Position numbers and translations under genes: made by a program. This document shows positions 41,900 to 52,200 of a DNA stretch of 64,000 nt, one piece after another. Positions within the stretch are counted from its first letter, which is position 1. Every line of letters begins with the position of its first letter. The notes under the pieces were generated by a model. The model did not search any database, had not been told where the DNA came from, and worked only from the letters and a program-made list of their open reading frames with translations. This DNA comes from Winogradskyella wandonensis (GTDB taxonomy: Bacteria > Bacteroidota > Bacteroidia > Flavobacteriales > Flavobacteriaceae). The DNA lies in assembly GCF_004346845.1 (NCBI RefSeq), contig NZ_SMGI01000004.1, forward strand, positions 186,001 to 250,000, in the 5' to 3' direction.

Positions 41900-44278
41900 T
41901 TGGATATAAACGAACATATAGAATCGCCTTTTGTGATTAAAATTAGCTTCGAGAAGCTACTTGATCAGTACAAAACGCTTATCAATGCAGATAATGATTT
42001 TATTGCTGCCAACGCAAAGCGCGTACTTAAAATTGCAGAGAAAAACCCAGTATTAAGAGATGGTTTTAGCGATATTACTTATTTCAAAACCTATGAAACT
42101 GAGATTGAAGGAATTTTACAAGACGCTTTTAGTCCACTTCTTACGCACAATGAAATAAAAACGGCAACTGTCCCTTTTCAGGATATTATTTTTAACGCGT
42201 CAGAGCGTTTTAAGTCTATTTTAGCAACGGCAGGTAAAGATTTTGATTTAAAAATCAAAAACATGCCCGAAGACCAGACTTACATTATTGCCTGTACTAT
42301 AATTCTTAATTTTTGCTACGGATATAACATCAATTTTAAGCGACCGTTTCTTTACGAAATCCCTGATGAAAAAGGAGTTATGCGCTATTATAAGATATTG
42401 TACAATGGCGATTTTATAAATATAGTTCCTAAGCCAGAGGCACCAAAGATTACTCAAGACGATTTTGAAGAACTCCTAGATAATTTTGAAAATATCGAAT
42501 TATGGAAATCTAAATTCCCTCCAAATAGTTACGAATTTAAGGGTTTTATAATATCTAATATGTTCGATGTTACGGACGACCAATCCATTTCGAACATAAA
42601 ATCTTCACTTATTGGAGAAGATAAGCGAAAAAACGAAGGTTTTATGGAAGAATTTCATGAAGTCTTTAGATCATTACTCGGTTTAAAAAATATTAAAGTA
42701 GGTTTCTCTATTTACAATAAAGACGAGGATACGTTCGAGCGAGTTTATGGCGCAGGAATGACCAGCTATTTACTCAACGATTTAGAAGCAAAACAATGTA
42801 CCGATGCGTTATGTAAATGGTCTTACAGTAGATTATTAAAAGAAAATAAATACTTCTCTATTTCTGATGTAGAAAAAGCATATGCCAAAGGCCAATCCTG
42901 TGCTCCGCATATAAAAGTGCTTCAAAAGCAAGGGATTAAAAGCGCCATTTTTGCGCCGATAGCCAATGACGAAGGTCTTATGGGTATTTTAGAAATTGTT
43001 TCAGAAAAACCCAAAGTTCTTAACAGTATTAACGCTAACAAGTTAATAGATGTAATGCCGTTTATAGTATCGGCTGTAGAACGAAGCAAGAAAGAGGAAG
43101 AAAATTTAATTGAGGCTATAATTCAGAAAGAATGTACCTCTATACATTCTAGTGTTCACTGGCGTTTTGTAAAAGAGGCTAGAAATTTCATTAAAGATCA
43201 ACTAAATGGAATAGAGCCTAATTTTAGTCAAATAGCATTTAACGATGTCTATCCGCTTTATGGACAAATAGATATCAAAGGGTCATCACAAGCTAGGAAT
43301 TCTGCTACTCAAAAAGATTTAACACTTCAGCTTAATAAAATCAAAGCGTTAATTCAAACAGCCTCAGATTTAGATAATTTACCGGTGTACGAGCAGTATA
43401 TTTATCAGATTGGACGATTTTTAGACGACTTAAATACAAATTTCCAAGTAGATAGCGAACAACGTATATCGCGATTTATAAAAGAAGACATAAAACCAAT
43501 TCTTAAGCACCTTCAAACAAAAGATAGCCTGAGTGAGCTTGTGGACGATTATTATAAGTCTATCGATAAGCAAACAAATACAATCTATCACTACAGGAAG
43601 AATTACGATGATGCTATTTCTATGATTAATAGAGAAATGGCATCGCTTCTAGACCAAAAACAAATTGAAGCACAAAAAATGTATCCACATTATTTTGAGC
43701 GTTACAAGACAGATGGTGTAGAGCATAATATGTACATTGGAGAGTCTATTACTAAAGAAAATAGTTTTAATCCTATTTACCTTTATAATCTAAGGTTGTG
43801 GCAACTCCAGATTATGTGTGAAATGGAGAACACCTATTATCAGATGCAAACACGTTCTAAGTTTCCAATACATCTAGATGTGGCCTCTATGATATTAGTA
43901 TTTAGTCAACCATTGTCTATAAGCTTTAGAATGGACGAAAAGCAATTTGATGTAGATGGTACTTATAATGCCCGATACGAAATTGTAAAGAAACGTGTGG
44001 ACAAAGCTTTTATAAAAGGCACTAACGAGCGCGTTACTCAAAAAGGAAAGATAACCATCGTTTATTCGCAAAAAGATGATGAACGTGAGTATCTAAGATA
44101 TATAAGATTCTTACAGTCCAAAAATTATTTAGATACTGATGTTGAAATTGTAGAGTTAGAAGATTTACAAGCTGTCACAGGTTTAAAAGCCATACGTGTT
44201 AGTGTCCTGTATCACAAGAGTGATAACGATAAGTCATATTATACATACGACGATTTAATGAAGGAAATTAACGCTTAA
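41900..44278 (+). CDS. Large GAF-domain protein, function unknown
   Basis: A 792-residue soluble protein with no signal peptide or membrane segment. A GAF domain lies roughly at residues 250-400 (SLLGLKNIKVGFSIYNKDEDTF, then GIKSAIFAPIANDEGLMGILEIV). The flanks are long helical regions of no recognised family; there is no kinase, GGDEF, phosphodiesterase or DNA-binding motif. It starts with TTG because the first ATG lies far inside. It converges with the HD-DUF5706 gene, with 1 base between the stop codons. GAF domains usually bind small molecules such as cyclic nucleotides, so a sensor role is a reasonable guess, but nothing more can be shown. Confidence 0.7.
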   Translation: MDINEHIESPFVIKISFEKLLDQYKTLINADNDFIAANAKRVLKIAEKNPVLRDGFSDITYFKTYETEIEGILQDAFSPLLTHNEIKTATVPFQDIIFNASERFKSILATAGKDFDLKIKNMPEDQTYIIACTIILNFCYGYNINFKRPFLYEIPDEKGVMRYYKILYNGDFINIVPKPEAPKITQDDFEELLDNFENIELWKSKFPPNSYEFKGFIISNMFDVTDDQSISNIKSSLIGEDKRKNEGFMEEFHEVFRSLLGLKNIKVGFSIYNKDEDTFERVYGAGMTSYLLNDLEAKQCTDALCKWSYSRLLKENKYFSISDVEKAYAKGQSCAPHIKVLQKQGIKSAIFAPIANDEGLMGILEIVSEKPKVLNSINANKLIDVMPFIVSAVERSKKEEENLIEAIIQKECTSIHSSVHWRFVKEARNFIKDQLNGIEPNFSQIAFNDVYPLYGQIDIKGSSQARNSATQKDLTLQLNKIKALIQTASDLDNLPVYEQYIYQIGRFLDDLNTNFQVDSEQRISRFIKEDIKPILKHLQTKDSLSELVDDYYKSIDKQTNTIYHYRKNYDDAISMINREMASLLDQKQIEAQKMYPHYFERYKTDGVEHNMYIGESITKENSFNPIYLYNLRLWQLQIMCEMENTYYQMQTRSKFPIHLDVASMILVFSQPLSISFRMDEKQFDVDGTYNARYEIVKKRVDKAFIKGTNERVTQKGKITIVYSQKDDEREYLRYIRFLQSKNYLDTDVEIVELEDLQAVTGLKAIRVSVLYHKSDNDKSYYTYDDLMKEINA

Positions 44279-44279
44279 T

Positions 44280-45476
44280 CTAAGCGACTTCTGCAATCGA
44301 AAATGACACAGCAAAAGCAATAACACTGATTACTAAACCCACAATAAATACAGTGTAAGTCGTTCGTAAAAGATTGTATTTTCGGTTAAGAACAAGCCCT
44401 AGGAAATATAAATCTTTAGTCAGTGAACCGTAGAGGTATTCTTTGTCTTTCATCATTTCTTGCATAGCCCATTCGAATTCATCGAGTTTCATTTGATGAA
44501 AATTTCCAAAGAATAAGAGATTAACCTTTCTGTCAGCAACATCTTCTTTAGTAAACTTTCCTTTGGTTACATTTGGCCGCGTCGCCATAACCGAAAGGAT
44601 TATAGAAGCAACTGTAGATATCATAAAGATAAGTGTTGGGTAAATTAGATAGGTATTCGATGGATTATCTAATTTAGGCAGCAAGTTAGAAATTGCTACA
44701 GATATAATAATAGCATTCACAGAGAGTAAAATATTGGCTTTGGTATCTGCAATATCACTTAAAGTAATATGATTTCTAAGCGCCACTCTAAACATCGTTT
44801 CAATACCTCTGTCTGGTAATTCTAGTTTTTCTTGCTTAAACTTAAGCTCTGCTTTTTTCTGTTTTAGCTTTTCTGTTCTAGACTTAATCTTGTTTTGACT
44901 CTGAATAAGCTTAGCCAAATTTTTACCTTTTCGGCTTTCCCATTTGCTTGTAGCAATAGCTGTATAAAACGTATGATTACTTAAAAATTTAATGTTTTCT
45001 TCTAACCATTCAGATTTCGAAAATTTTTTGTTCGAAGTAAGCTCCCACTCTTTTCGCAACAAGGATGCATAGTTTGCATAATTCTTACTTGATATATGGG
45101 CGGAGTCAGCATCTCTAATTAAGCCTTCTAGTTCATTTTTAGGCTCATAACTCATTTCCGTAGCCATAATAATAGCAGCTACTCCATCAATATTTTCTTG
45201 TGAAACATCTTTCGATACTAAAAATTTTGTAGCAATTTTTACGCTCTCTTTTTCATGATTTTTTATCTGTTTCGTAAAGCCAACATCGTGAAACCAAGCC
45301 GCAATTCTTAGCTGTAATTTTTCATTTTCAGAAAGCTTACTGTCTTCTATAAGTTCTTCAACTTTACTAACTACACGTTGCGTATGTGCTAAATTATGAT
45401 AGACAAAATTAGGGTCAAGATGGTCGTTTAAATAGTGTGTAACAAAGCTTTCAGCATCTTTAATAAGTGTCTCCAT
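44280..45476 (-). CDS. HD-domain plus Pycsar-effector-type (DUF5706) membrane protein
   Basis: A 398-residue fusion. Residues about 1-190 are an HD phosphohydrolase: the first His in YHNLAHTQRVV, the HD pair in AAWFHDVGF, and a later Asp in IRDADSAH. A basic helical linker (KIKSRTEKLKQKKAELKFKQ) leads to a C-terminal DUF5706 region with ADTKANILLSVNAIIISVAIS and membrane segments near residues 250-270, 280-300 and 370-390. In Pycsar systems the DUF5706-type effector (PycTM) damages the membrane after binding cCMP or cUMP. No adjacent uridylate/cytidylate cyclase gene is seen here. The HD part could hydrolyse a cyclic nucleotide or another phosphate ester. Sole role is not established. Confidence 0.85.
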   Translation of the reverse strand: METLIKDAESFVTHYLNDHLDPNFVYHNLAHTQRVVSKVEELIEDSKLSENEKLQLRIAAWFHDVGFTKQIKNHEKESVKIATKFLVSKDVSQENIDGVAAIIMATEMSYEPKNELEGLIRDADSAHISSKNYANYASLLRKEWELTSNKKFSKSEWLEENIKFLSNHTFYTAIATSKWESRKGKNLAKLIQSQNKIKSRTEKLKQKKAELKFKQEKLELPDRGIETMFRVALRNHITLSDIADTKANILLSVNAIIISVAISNLLPKLDNPSNTYLIYPTLIFMISTVASIILSVMATRPNVTKGKFTKEDVADRKVNLLFFGNFHQMKLDEFEWAMQEMMKDKEYLYGSLTKDLYFLGLVLNRKYNLLRTTYTVFIVGLVISVIAFAVSFSIAEVA

Positions 45477-45613
45477 AAAAATAAATTATACACGAATTTA
45501 AGAATTATTTGTGAGCAAAAAATGTGGTATTATCATAACTTTAGATTTGGTGCTATTTTGAAAGGTTTTGAGGAGTAAATCGACCAAGTAAGTATCATTA
45601 ATTTTAGAGTGAA

Positions 45614-45895
45614 ATGAAAGCAATTTGGAATAACACAATAATAGCCGAAAGCGAGGATACTGTTGTCATAGAAGGCAACCATTATTTTCCGCACGAAAGT
45701 ATAAAGTCAGAATATTTTAAGCCAAGCAATACACATACAATTTGTCCTTGGAAAGGTACGGCGTCTTACTACACTTTAAATGTAGAAGGAAGCGAAAATA
45801 AAGATGCGGCATGGTACTATCCAGAAGTTTCAGAGCTGGCAAAAGGTATTAAAAATAGGGTAGCATTTTGGCGAGGTGTTACAATTGAGAAATAA
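45614..45895 (+). CDS. DUF427 domain-containing protein
   Basis: A 93-residue small protein matching DUF427: the [26 protein letters not shown] strand start, the [13 protein letters not shown] core and AWYYPEV segment are typical. The family is common and of unknown reaction. It begins a tight run with the hydrolase-OsmC fusion, egtB and egtD (gaps of 11, 3 and 1 bases), so a role in redox or thiol protection is possible by context only. Confidence 0.83.
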   Translation: MKAIWNNTIIAESEDTVVIEGNHYFPHESIKSEYFKPSNTHTICPWKGTASYYTLNVEGSENKDAAWYYPEVSELAKGIKNRVAFWRGVTIEK

Positions 45896-45906
45896 CTTGC
45901 ACCAAC

Positions 45907-47130
45907 ATGAAAAATCAAAGACTTAAAATAAAAAATAGAAAGGGATTGTTGCTTAATGCACAGTTAGAATTGCCAGCTAATCAGAAACCAAATTACTTTG
46001 CCATTTTTGCACACTGCTTCACATGTAATAGTAACCTAAATGCCGTAAGACATATTAGTCGTGCATTAACCCAAGATGGTTTTGCGGTAGTAAGATTTGA
46101 TTTTACGGGCTTGGGTCGAAGTGAAGGTGAGTTTGCTGATAGTCATTTTTCGGCTAATGTAGAAGATTTAGTAGATGTGCATAATTACATTTCACATAAT
46201 TTTATAGCCCCAAGTTTACTTGTAGGTCATTCCCTCGGAGGTGCGGCCGTTTTGGTAGCGGCTTCCCAGATTGAAGCTGTAAAAGCGGTTGCAACTATTG
46301 GTGCACCTGCAGATGTATCTCATGTAAAGCATCATTTTTCTCATGGTTTAGAGGCTGTAAAAGAAAAAGGCGAGGTAGAAATAAATATCGGAGGCAGACC
46401 CTTCAAAATTAATAAAGATTTTGTCAAAGCTTTTGACGATACAGATTTACCAAAAGTTGTAAAATCATTACGAAAGCCTATTCTTGTAATGCACTCACCA
46501 CTAGATAAAATTGTAGCTATAGAGAATGCAAAAAAAATATATGATAGTGCAATGCATCCAAAGAGTTTTGTGTCTTTGGATGATGCAAATCATTTACTCA
46601 CCGAAGAAAAAGATAGTAAGTATGCGGGCGAAGTAATTGGAACATGGGCAAAACGCTATTTCCCTAAAGCCGAAAATAAAATGCTAGATACCCAAGGCGA
46701 ACAACTTGTAGGGCATCTAAATATTATAGAAGATAACTTTACGACGTCTATTCAAACCAAAAACCATACAATGATTGCTGATGAACCTGCAAGTATAGGT
46801 GGTGCCGATTTTGGGCCATCACCATACGAATATCTTAATGCAGCTTTAGCAGCGTGTACAGTCATGACCTTAAAGATGTATGCCGAAAGAAAAAAATGGG
46901 ATTTACAAGAAGTATTTGTCTATATATCACATTCTAGAAAACACAGCCAGGACTTAAACATCGAGTTAGAAAAACCAAAATATTTAGACCACATAACTAA
47001 GAAATTAAAATTTGTTGGTAACTTAGAAGACCAGCAAAAAGAAAGATTAAAAGAAATTGCATCCCGTTGTCCAGTCCACAAGACTATAGAAAACGAAGTA
47101 ATTTTCGACACTACAATACTAGACGAATAA
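45907..47130 (+). CDS. Alpha/beta-hydrolase fused to an OsmC-family peroxidase domain
   Basis: A 407-residue fusion of an alpha/beta-hydrolase (about residues 1-255, nucleophile Ser in GHSLGGAAV, Asp in SPLDKIV, His in DANHLL) and an OsmC/Ohr-like domain (about residues 265-407). The OsmC redox cysteines are visible in [13 protein letters not shown] and [11 protein letters not shown]. The fusion is a known flavobacterial and proteobacterial type. The peroxidase part would reduce organic hydroperoxides with thiols; the hydrolase may handle acyl or ester substrates from lipid peroxides. It is in the same run as the ergothioneine genes. Confidence 0.9.
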   Translation: MKNQRLKIKNRKGLLLNAQLELPANQKPNYFAIFAHCFTCNSNLNAVRHISRALTQDGFAVVRFDFTGLGRSEGEFADSHFSANVEDLVDVHNYISHNFIAPSLLVGHSLGGAAVLVAASQIEAVKAVATIGAPADVSHVKHHFSHGLEAVKEKGEVEINIGGRPFKINKDFVKAFDDTDLPKVVKSLRKPILVMHSPLDKIVAIENAKKIYDSAMHPKSFVSLDDANHLLTEEKDSKYAGEVIGTWAKRYFPKAENKMLDTQGEQLVGHLNIIEDNFTTSIQTKNHTMIADEPASIGGADFGPSPYEYLNAALAACTVMTLKMYAERKKWDLQEVFVYISHSRKHSQDLNIELEKPKYLDHITKKLKFVGNLEDQQKERLKEIASRCPVHKTIENEVIFDTTILDE

Positions 47131-47133
47131 CCA

Positions 47134-48297
47134 GTGCACGTACTAACAAAACAACCCAACATAAAAAAGAGATTTTTAGAAATTAGAAAGCATACAGAGT
47201 CGATATGTGTTTCATTAGAAAAAGATGATTTCTCAGTGCAACCTGTGGCATTTGTATCACCACCAAAATGGCATTTGGGTCATACCACTTGGTTTTTTGA
47301 GCAATTTGTACTTTCTATTTACAAAGAAGGTTACACACTGTTTAGTGATGATTTTGCCTTCTATTTTAATAGTTACTATAATAGTCTAGGCGACCGCATT
47401 TTACGAGTTAACAGAGGTAACATGACGCGACCTACAATAGATGAGGTTCTAAAATATAGAACATACGTCAATGCGCATTTATCTGAGTTTCTTTCCAACG
47501 ACGTTGCCCAGGAGATTTTAGATAGCGTTGAAATTGGTTTACAACACGAGCAACAGCATCAGGAGCTTTTGATGTATGATATTAAATACATATTTGGCAA
47601 TCAGCCTGCTTTTCCAACCCTAGAAACAGATAGTTGTTTAAAGCCTGAAAAAGAGAACGGATTTGTGGACATCAAAGAAGGTGTTTACGACATTGGACAT
47701 AAAGAAGATACGTTCTGCTTTGATAACGAATTAGGTCTTCATAAGGTTTATCTTCAAGAATGTAAGATTTCAAAAAACTTAGTTACCAATGGTGATTATT
47801 TAGAATTTATCGAGGCTGGAGGCTATAACAATTTTAATCTTTGGCATGCCGATGGTTGGGATTGGGTGCAAAACAACAAAATTCAAGCACCCTTATATTG
47901 GCATAAGGTTAAAGACACATGGAAGCAATACACCTTAAAAGGACTACGAATATTAGATTTAAACTTGCCTGTTAGCCACGTAAGTTTTTACGAGGCTTGG
48001 GCATTTGCAGAATGGAAAGGTATGCGGTTACCAACAGAATTCGAGTGGGAAATTGCTTCGAGAAATCTAAACTACGGTCAGCTCTGGGAGTGGACAAATA
48101 GTGCGTATTTGCCTTATCCAAACTACCAGAAAGCCGAAGGTGCCTTGGGCGAATATAATGGTAAGTTTATGATAAATACTATGGTTATGCGAGGCGCATC
48201 GATAGCCACTCCAAAACACCACTCAAGACCAACATACCGAAACTTTTTTACACCAGAAACCAGATGGCAATTCTCTGGTATAAGATTAGCCAAATAA
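47134..48297 (+). CDS. egtB: Ergothioneine biosynthesis sulfoxide synthase EgtB
   Basis: A 387-residue non-haem iron enzyme: the N-terminal DinB-like domain carries iron-ligand His residues in WHLGHTTWFFEQF and HEQQHQELLMYD, and the C-terminal FGE-sulfatase-like domain includes YLQECKISKNLVTNGDYLEF and the closing RNFFTPETRWQFSGIRLA. EgtB joins hercynine with a cysteine or gamma-glutamylcysteine donor, making the C-S bond of ergothioneine. It starts with GTG, 3 bases after the hydrolase-OsmC gene, and ends 1 base before egtD. No separate PLP lyase (EgtE) gene is seen in the window. Confidence 0.92.
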   Translation: MHVLTKQPNIKKRFLEIRKHTESICVSLEKDDFSVQPVAFVSPPKWHLGHTTWFFEQFVLSIYKEGYTLFSDDFAFYFNSYYNSLGDRILRVNRGNMTRPTIDEVLKYRTYVNAHLSEFLSNDVAQEILDSVEIGLQHEQQHQELLMYDIKYIFGNQPAFPTLETDSCLKPEKENGFVDIKEGVYDIGHKEDTFCFDNELGLHKVYLQECKISKNLVTNGDYLEFIEAGGYNNFNLWHADGWDWVQNNKIQAPLYWHKVKDTWKQYTLKGLRILDLNLPVSHVSFYEAWAFAEWKGMRLPTEFEWEIASRNLNYGQLWEWTNSAYLPYPNYQKAEGALGEYNGKFMINTMVMRGASIATPKHHSRPTYRNFFTPETRWQFSGIRLAK

Positions 48298-48298
48298 A

Positions 48299-49237
48299 AT
48301 GACAAATACATTTGCAAAAGACGTACTTGCTGGACTAACAGCAGAAAAAAAGTACTTGTCTTCTAAATATTTTTATGACGATAACGGAAGTCGCATATTC
48401 CAAGAAATAATGAATATGCCTGAGTATTATCTCACCGATGCCGAGTTCGAGATTCTCTCTATGCAATCCAAACAAATTATAGATGCACTTAATTTCTCCC
48501 AACCATTTAATATTATAGAACTTGGTGCTGGAGATGGTCTTAAAACATTTAAGCTACTAGAATATCTCTTAAATAACAACATCGATTTTAAGTATGTGCC
48601 AATAGATATATCTCAAGAAGCTATGGATATTCTAACTGCTCGCTTAAAAGAGCGTTTACCCAATATAAATATCAGACCTAAAGTTGGTGATTATTTTGAA
48701 ATTTTAAAGGTGAATAAAGAAAGTGATTATCCCAGTTTGTTACTCTTTTTAGGGTCTAATATTGGTAATTATAAACAAGAAAGAGCTGTAGAACTTTTAG
48801 GGCTTTTTAACGAGAATATGAAAGATGGCGATAAGCTTCTATTGGGTATGGATTTAAAGAAAAATCCAATTTCAATTCACAATGCATATTTCGATAAACA
48901 TGGCGTTACAAAGCGATTTAACCTTAATCTTTTATTACGAATAAACCGTGAGCTGGATGCCGATTTTAAAATAGACGATTTCGATTTCTACTGTCATTAC
49001 AACCCGGATACAGGTGAAGTAAAAAGCTATATTGTAAGCCTAAGAAATCAAAAGGTACATATAAAAAAGCTAGATGCCATTATAGACCTTGGATACGGAG
49101 AATTAATTTGGACGGAGCTTTCAAAAAAGTATGATGTCCCTGAGATTGAAGACTTAGCGATGGCTTCAAATTTTAAAGTTAATCACAATTTTATGGATTG
49201 TAAACATTTATTTACAGACAGCCTTTGGGAAAAATGA
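48299..49237 (+). CDS. egtD: L-histidine N-alpha-methyltransferase EgtD
   Basis: A 312-residue SAM-dependent methyltransferase that makes hercynine from histidine. The SAM-binding motif IIELGAGDGLKTFKLLEYL is visible near residues 76-94, with the start-side MNMPEYYLTDAEFEIL motif and the FLGSNIGNY segment typical of EgtD. It has the usual family length. It follows egtB by 1 base, so the two steps of ergothioneine synthesis are transcribed together. Confidence 0.93.
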   Translation: MTNTFAKDVLAGLTAEKKYLSSKYFYDDNGSRIFQEIMNMPEYYLTDAEFEILSMQSKQIIDALNFSQPFNIIELGAGDGLKTFKLLEYLLNNNIDFKYVPIDISQEAMDILTARLKERLPNINIRPKVGDYFEILKVNKESDYPSLLLFLGSNIGNYKQERAVELLGLFNENMKDGDKLLLGMDLKKNPISIHNAYFDKHGVTKRFNLNLLLRINRELDADFKIDDFDFYCHYNPDTGEVKSYIVSLRNQKVHIKKLDAIIDLGYGELIWTELSKKYDVPEIEDLAMASNFKVNHNFMDCKHLFTDSLWEK

Positions 49238-49278
49238 ATTTAAAAATGTAGTATCTTCGGGATGAAAAAAAAGAATTA

Positions 49279-52200
49279 ATGAAGCAATATAACACCTCAT
49301 TCTTATCAATTCTAATATTAATATTGCTTAGCAGTTGTGCAACCTTTAACCTTCAAAAGGAAGCATCGAAAGAAATGTCTTTTCCTGTTAACAAGGAAAT
49401 TTTACATACGTTTTATTTATTAGGCGATGCCGGAAATTCAGAACTTGGAGAAACCGATAAAGCTATCGTAGATTTTGGTAAGGCATTAAGCAAGGCAGAT
49501 GAAAATAGTACAGCAATTTTCTTAGGCGACAACATTTATCCAGTAGGGTTTAATTCTAAAAATAAAAAGAAAGAGGAATTATCAGAACATCGAATTAAGG
49601 TTCAAACAGATATCGCAAAAGATTTTAAAGGACGACCAATTTTTATTCCTGGTAATCACGATTGGTATAGCAAAGTGAAAGGCTTAAAAAAACAAGAGAA
49701 ATTTGTTGAGGATGAGCTTGGCAAAAACACCTTTTTGCCAGAAGATGGATGCCCAATCGAAGATATAGAGATTTCAGACGATATTGTGTTGATTATAATA
49801 GATTCGCATTGGTATATTACCAATTGGGATAATCATCCGACCATAAATGATGATTGCGAAATTAAAACACGTGCAGATTTTTTAGAAGAATTAGGAAGCG
49901 AAATAAAGAAAGCTAGAGGGAAAACAACGATAATCGCTTTGCACCATCCAATGTTTAATAACGGTTCTCATGGCGGGCAATATTCGCTAAAAAGCAACTT
50001 AAAACCTGTCCCTGTTATTGGTACTCTTAAAAACTTAGCAAAAAAAACAGGAGGTATTATCAATGTAGACTTGCAAAACAAGATGTACAATGAGCTTAAA
50101 AAACGAGTGGTTAGTCTAGCACGACAAAACGATAAAGCTATTTTTGTATCTGGTCACGAGCATAATCTTCAGTATATCGTTAATAATAATCTACCACAGA
50201 TAATTAGTGGTTCTGGCTCAAAAAAAAGTGCAACACGTCTAATTGGCAATGGACAATTTGCTTATGGTGCCAATGGCTATGCTAGATTAGATGTGTTTAA
50301 AGACGGCTCGTCATTTGTGCGTTTTTACGAAGCAGAAAATGAAGATGTTGTGTTTCAAACACAAGTGCTAAAACCCAATAGAGATATTGACTTAAGCCAA
50401 TATCCCGATACGTTTCCTCAACAAAAAACAGCGTCGATTTATACAGATGAAGAAGTAGAAAAATCTGGATTTCATAAGTTTTTATGGGGCGACAGATATA
50501 GAAAACAATTTGGAACAAAAGTTAAAGCGCCTACTGTTAACTTAGATACGCTTTTTGGTGGTGTTATTCCTGTAAGAAAAGGTGGAGGAAATCAATCTAA
50601 ATCGTTACGTTTAGAAGATAAACAAGGTCGACAATACGTAATGAGGGCTTTAAAAAAACAAGCATCTCAATACCTGCAAGCCATTGTTTTTAAGGATAAA
50701 TACATAGACGATAAGCTAGATGGCGGTTTTGCCGAATCGTTATTGTTAGATGTATTTACCGGAGCTCACCCTTATGCGCCATTTGTTGTGGGAGATTTAG
50801 CAGATGCCATAGGCGTATACCATACAAATCCGGTGTTGTATTATGTGCCTAAGCAAAAGGCTTTGGCTGGATTTAATAACGATTTTGGTGATGAGTTGTA
50901 TATGATTGAAGAACATACCTCTGAAGGGCACGACGACAAAGCCAGTTTTGGTTTCCAAAACGAGCTAGAGGATACTAGAGATATGATAAAAAAGCGTCAT
51001 AAAGACGAAGATATTGTTATAGACGAAGCCTCGTACATAAAGGCACGGTTATTCGACATGCTCATTGGCGATTGGGATAGGCATCAAGACCAATGGCGTT
51101 GGATAGAATTTAAAGAGAACGGAAAAAAAGTGTATCGACCATTACCAAGAGACAGAGACCAAGCATTTTCTAAAATGAGTGATGGATTTTTGCTTACTGC
51201 TGCCGTTAATCTCATTCCGACTGCTGGATTGCTTCGAGAATACGACGAAGAACTTAAAAATGTAAGACGTATCAATGTGGAGCCCTATCCGCTGGATATG
51301 GAATTAATTCAGCAATCAGATAAATCAGTCTGGGATGCCCAAGTAAAATACATTCAAGATAATATTACAGATGAGGTCATCGAAAAAGCATTTTTAAATT
51401 TTCCTCCAGAAGTAAGAGATAACGATGCCGAAGAAATTAAAAGATTATTAAAAGCGAGACGAAAAAATCTTCAAAATATTTCAGACAGGTATTACGATGT
51501 TATTAATAGATATGCGGTAATCAAAGGAACAAACAAGGATGATTGGTTTGATATTGAAAGACTGCCAGAAGGAAAAACCAAAATAACAGCGTACAGAATT
51601 AAAGATGATAAGAAGGCAGACATCTTTCACGAGCGTACATATAGTAAGGATGAAACTAAGGAAATATGGGTTTATGCCTTAGACGACGATGACGTGTTTC
51701 ATGTCCATGGCGATGGCGACCGCCTTATAAAAATTAGACTTATCGGTGGGCAAAATAACGATGTCTATGATATTCAAAACGGAAAGAAAATCAAATTTTA
51801 CGATTATAAATCCAAAAAGAATACGATAGTAACTAATAAAGGACTCAAGAAAATAACGGACGACTATGAGACCAATGTTTATAACTATAAAAAATTAAAA
51901 AATAATACGTTACAGTCATTGCCATCTCTTGGTTTTAATCCCGACGATGGTCTTAGCTTTGGTTTTACAAGTACCTTTACAAACTACGCTTTTGAGCGTA
52001 ATCCGTTTTCGTCTCAGCATACCTTCTCAGCAGGATATTTCTTAGCAACTAACGGTTTTGATTTTAGATATACTGGCGAATTCGCCAATATTGTTAAGTC
52101 GTCGAACTTAAGAATTGAAGCTAAATTTACAAGTCCAAATTTCGCAAGAAACTTTTTTGGTTTTGGTAACAGTACGCCAAATCTAGAGCCAGATAATGAT

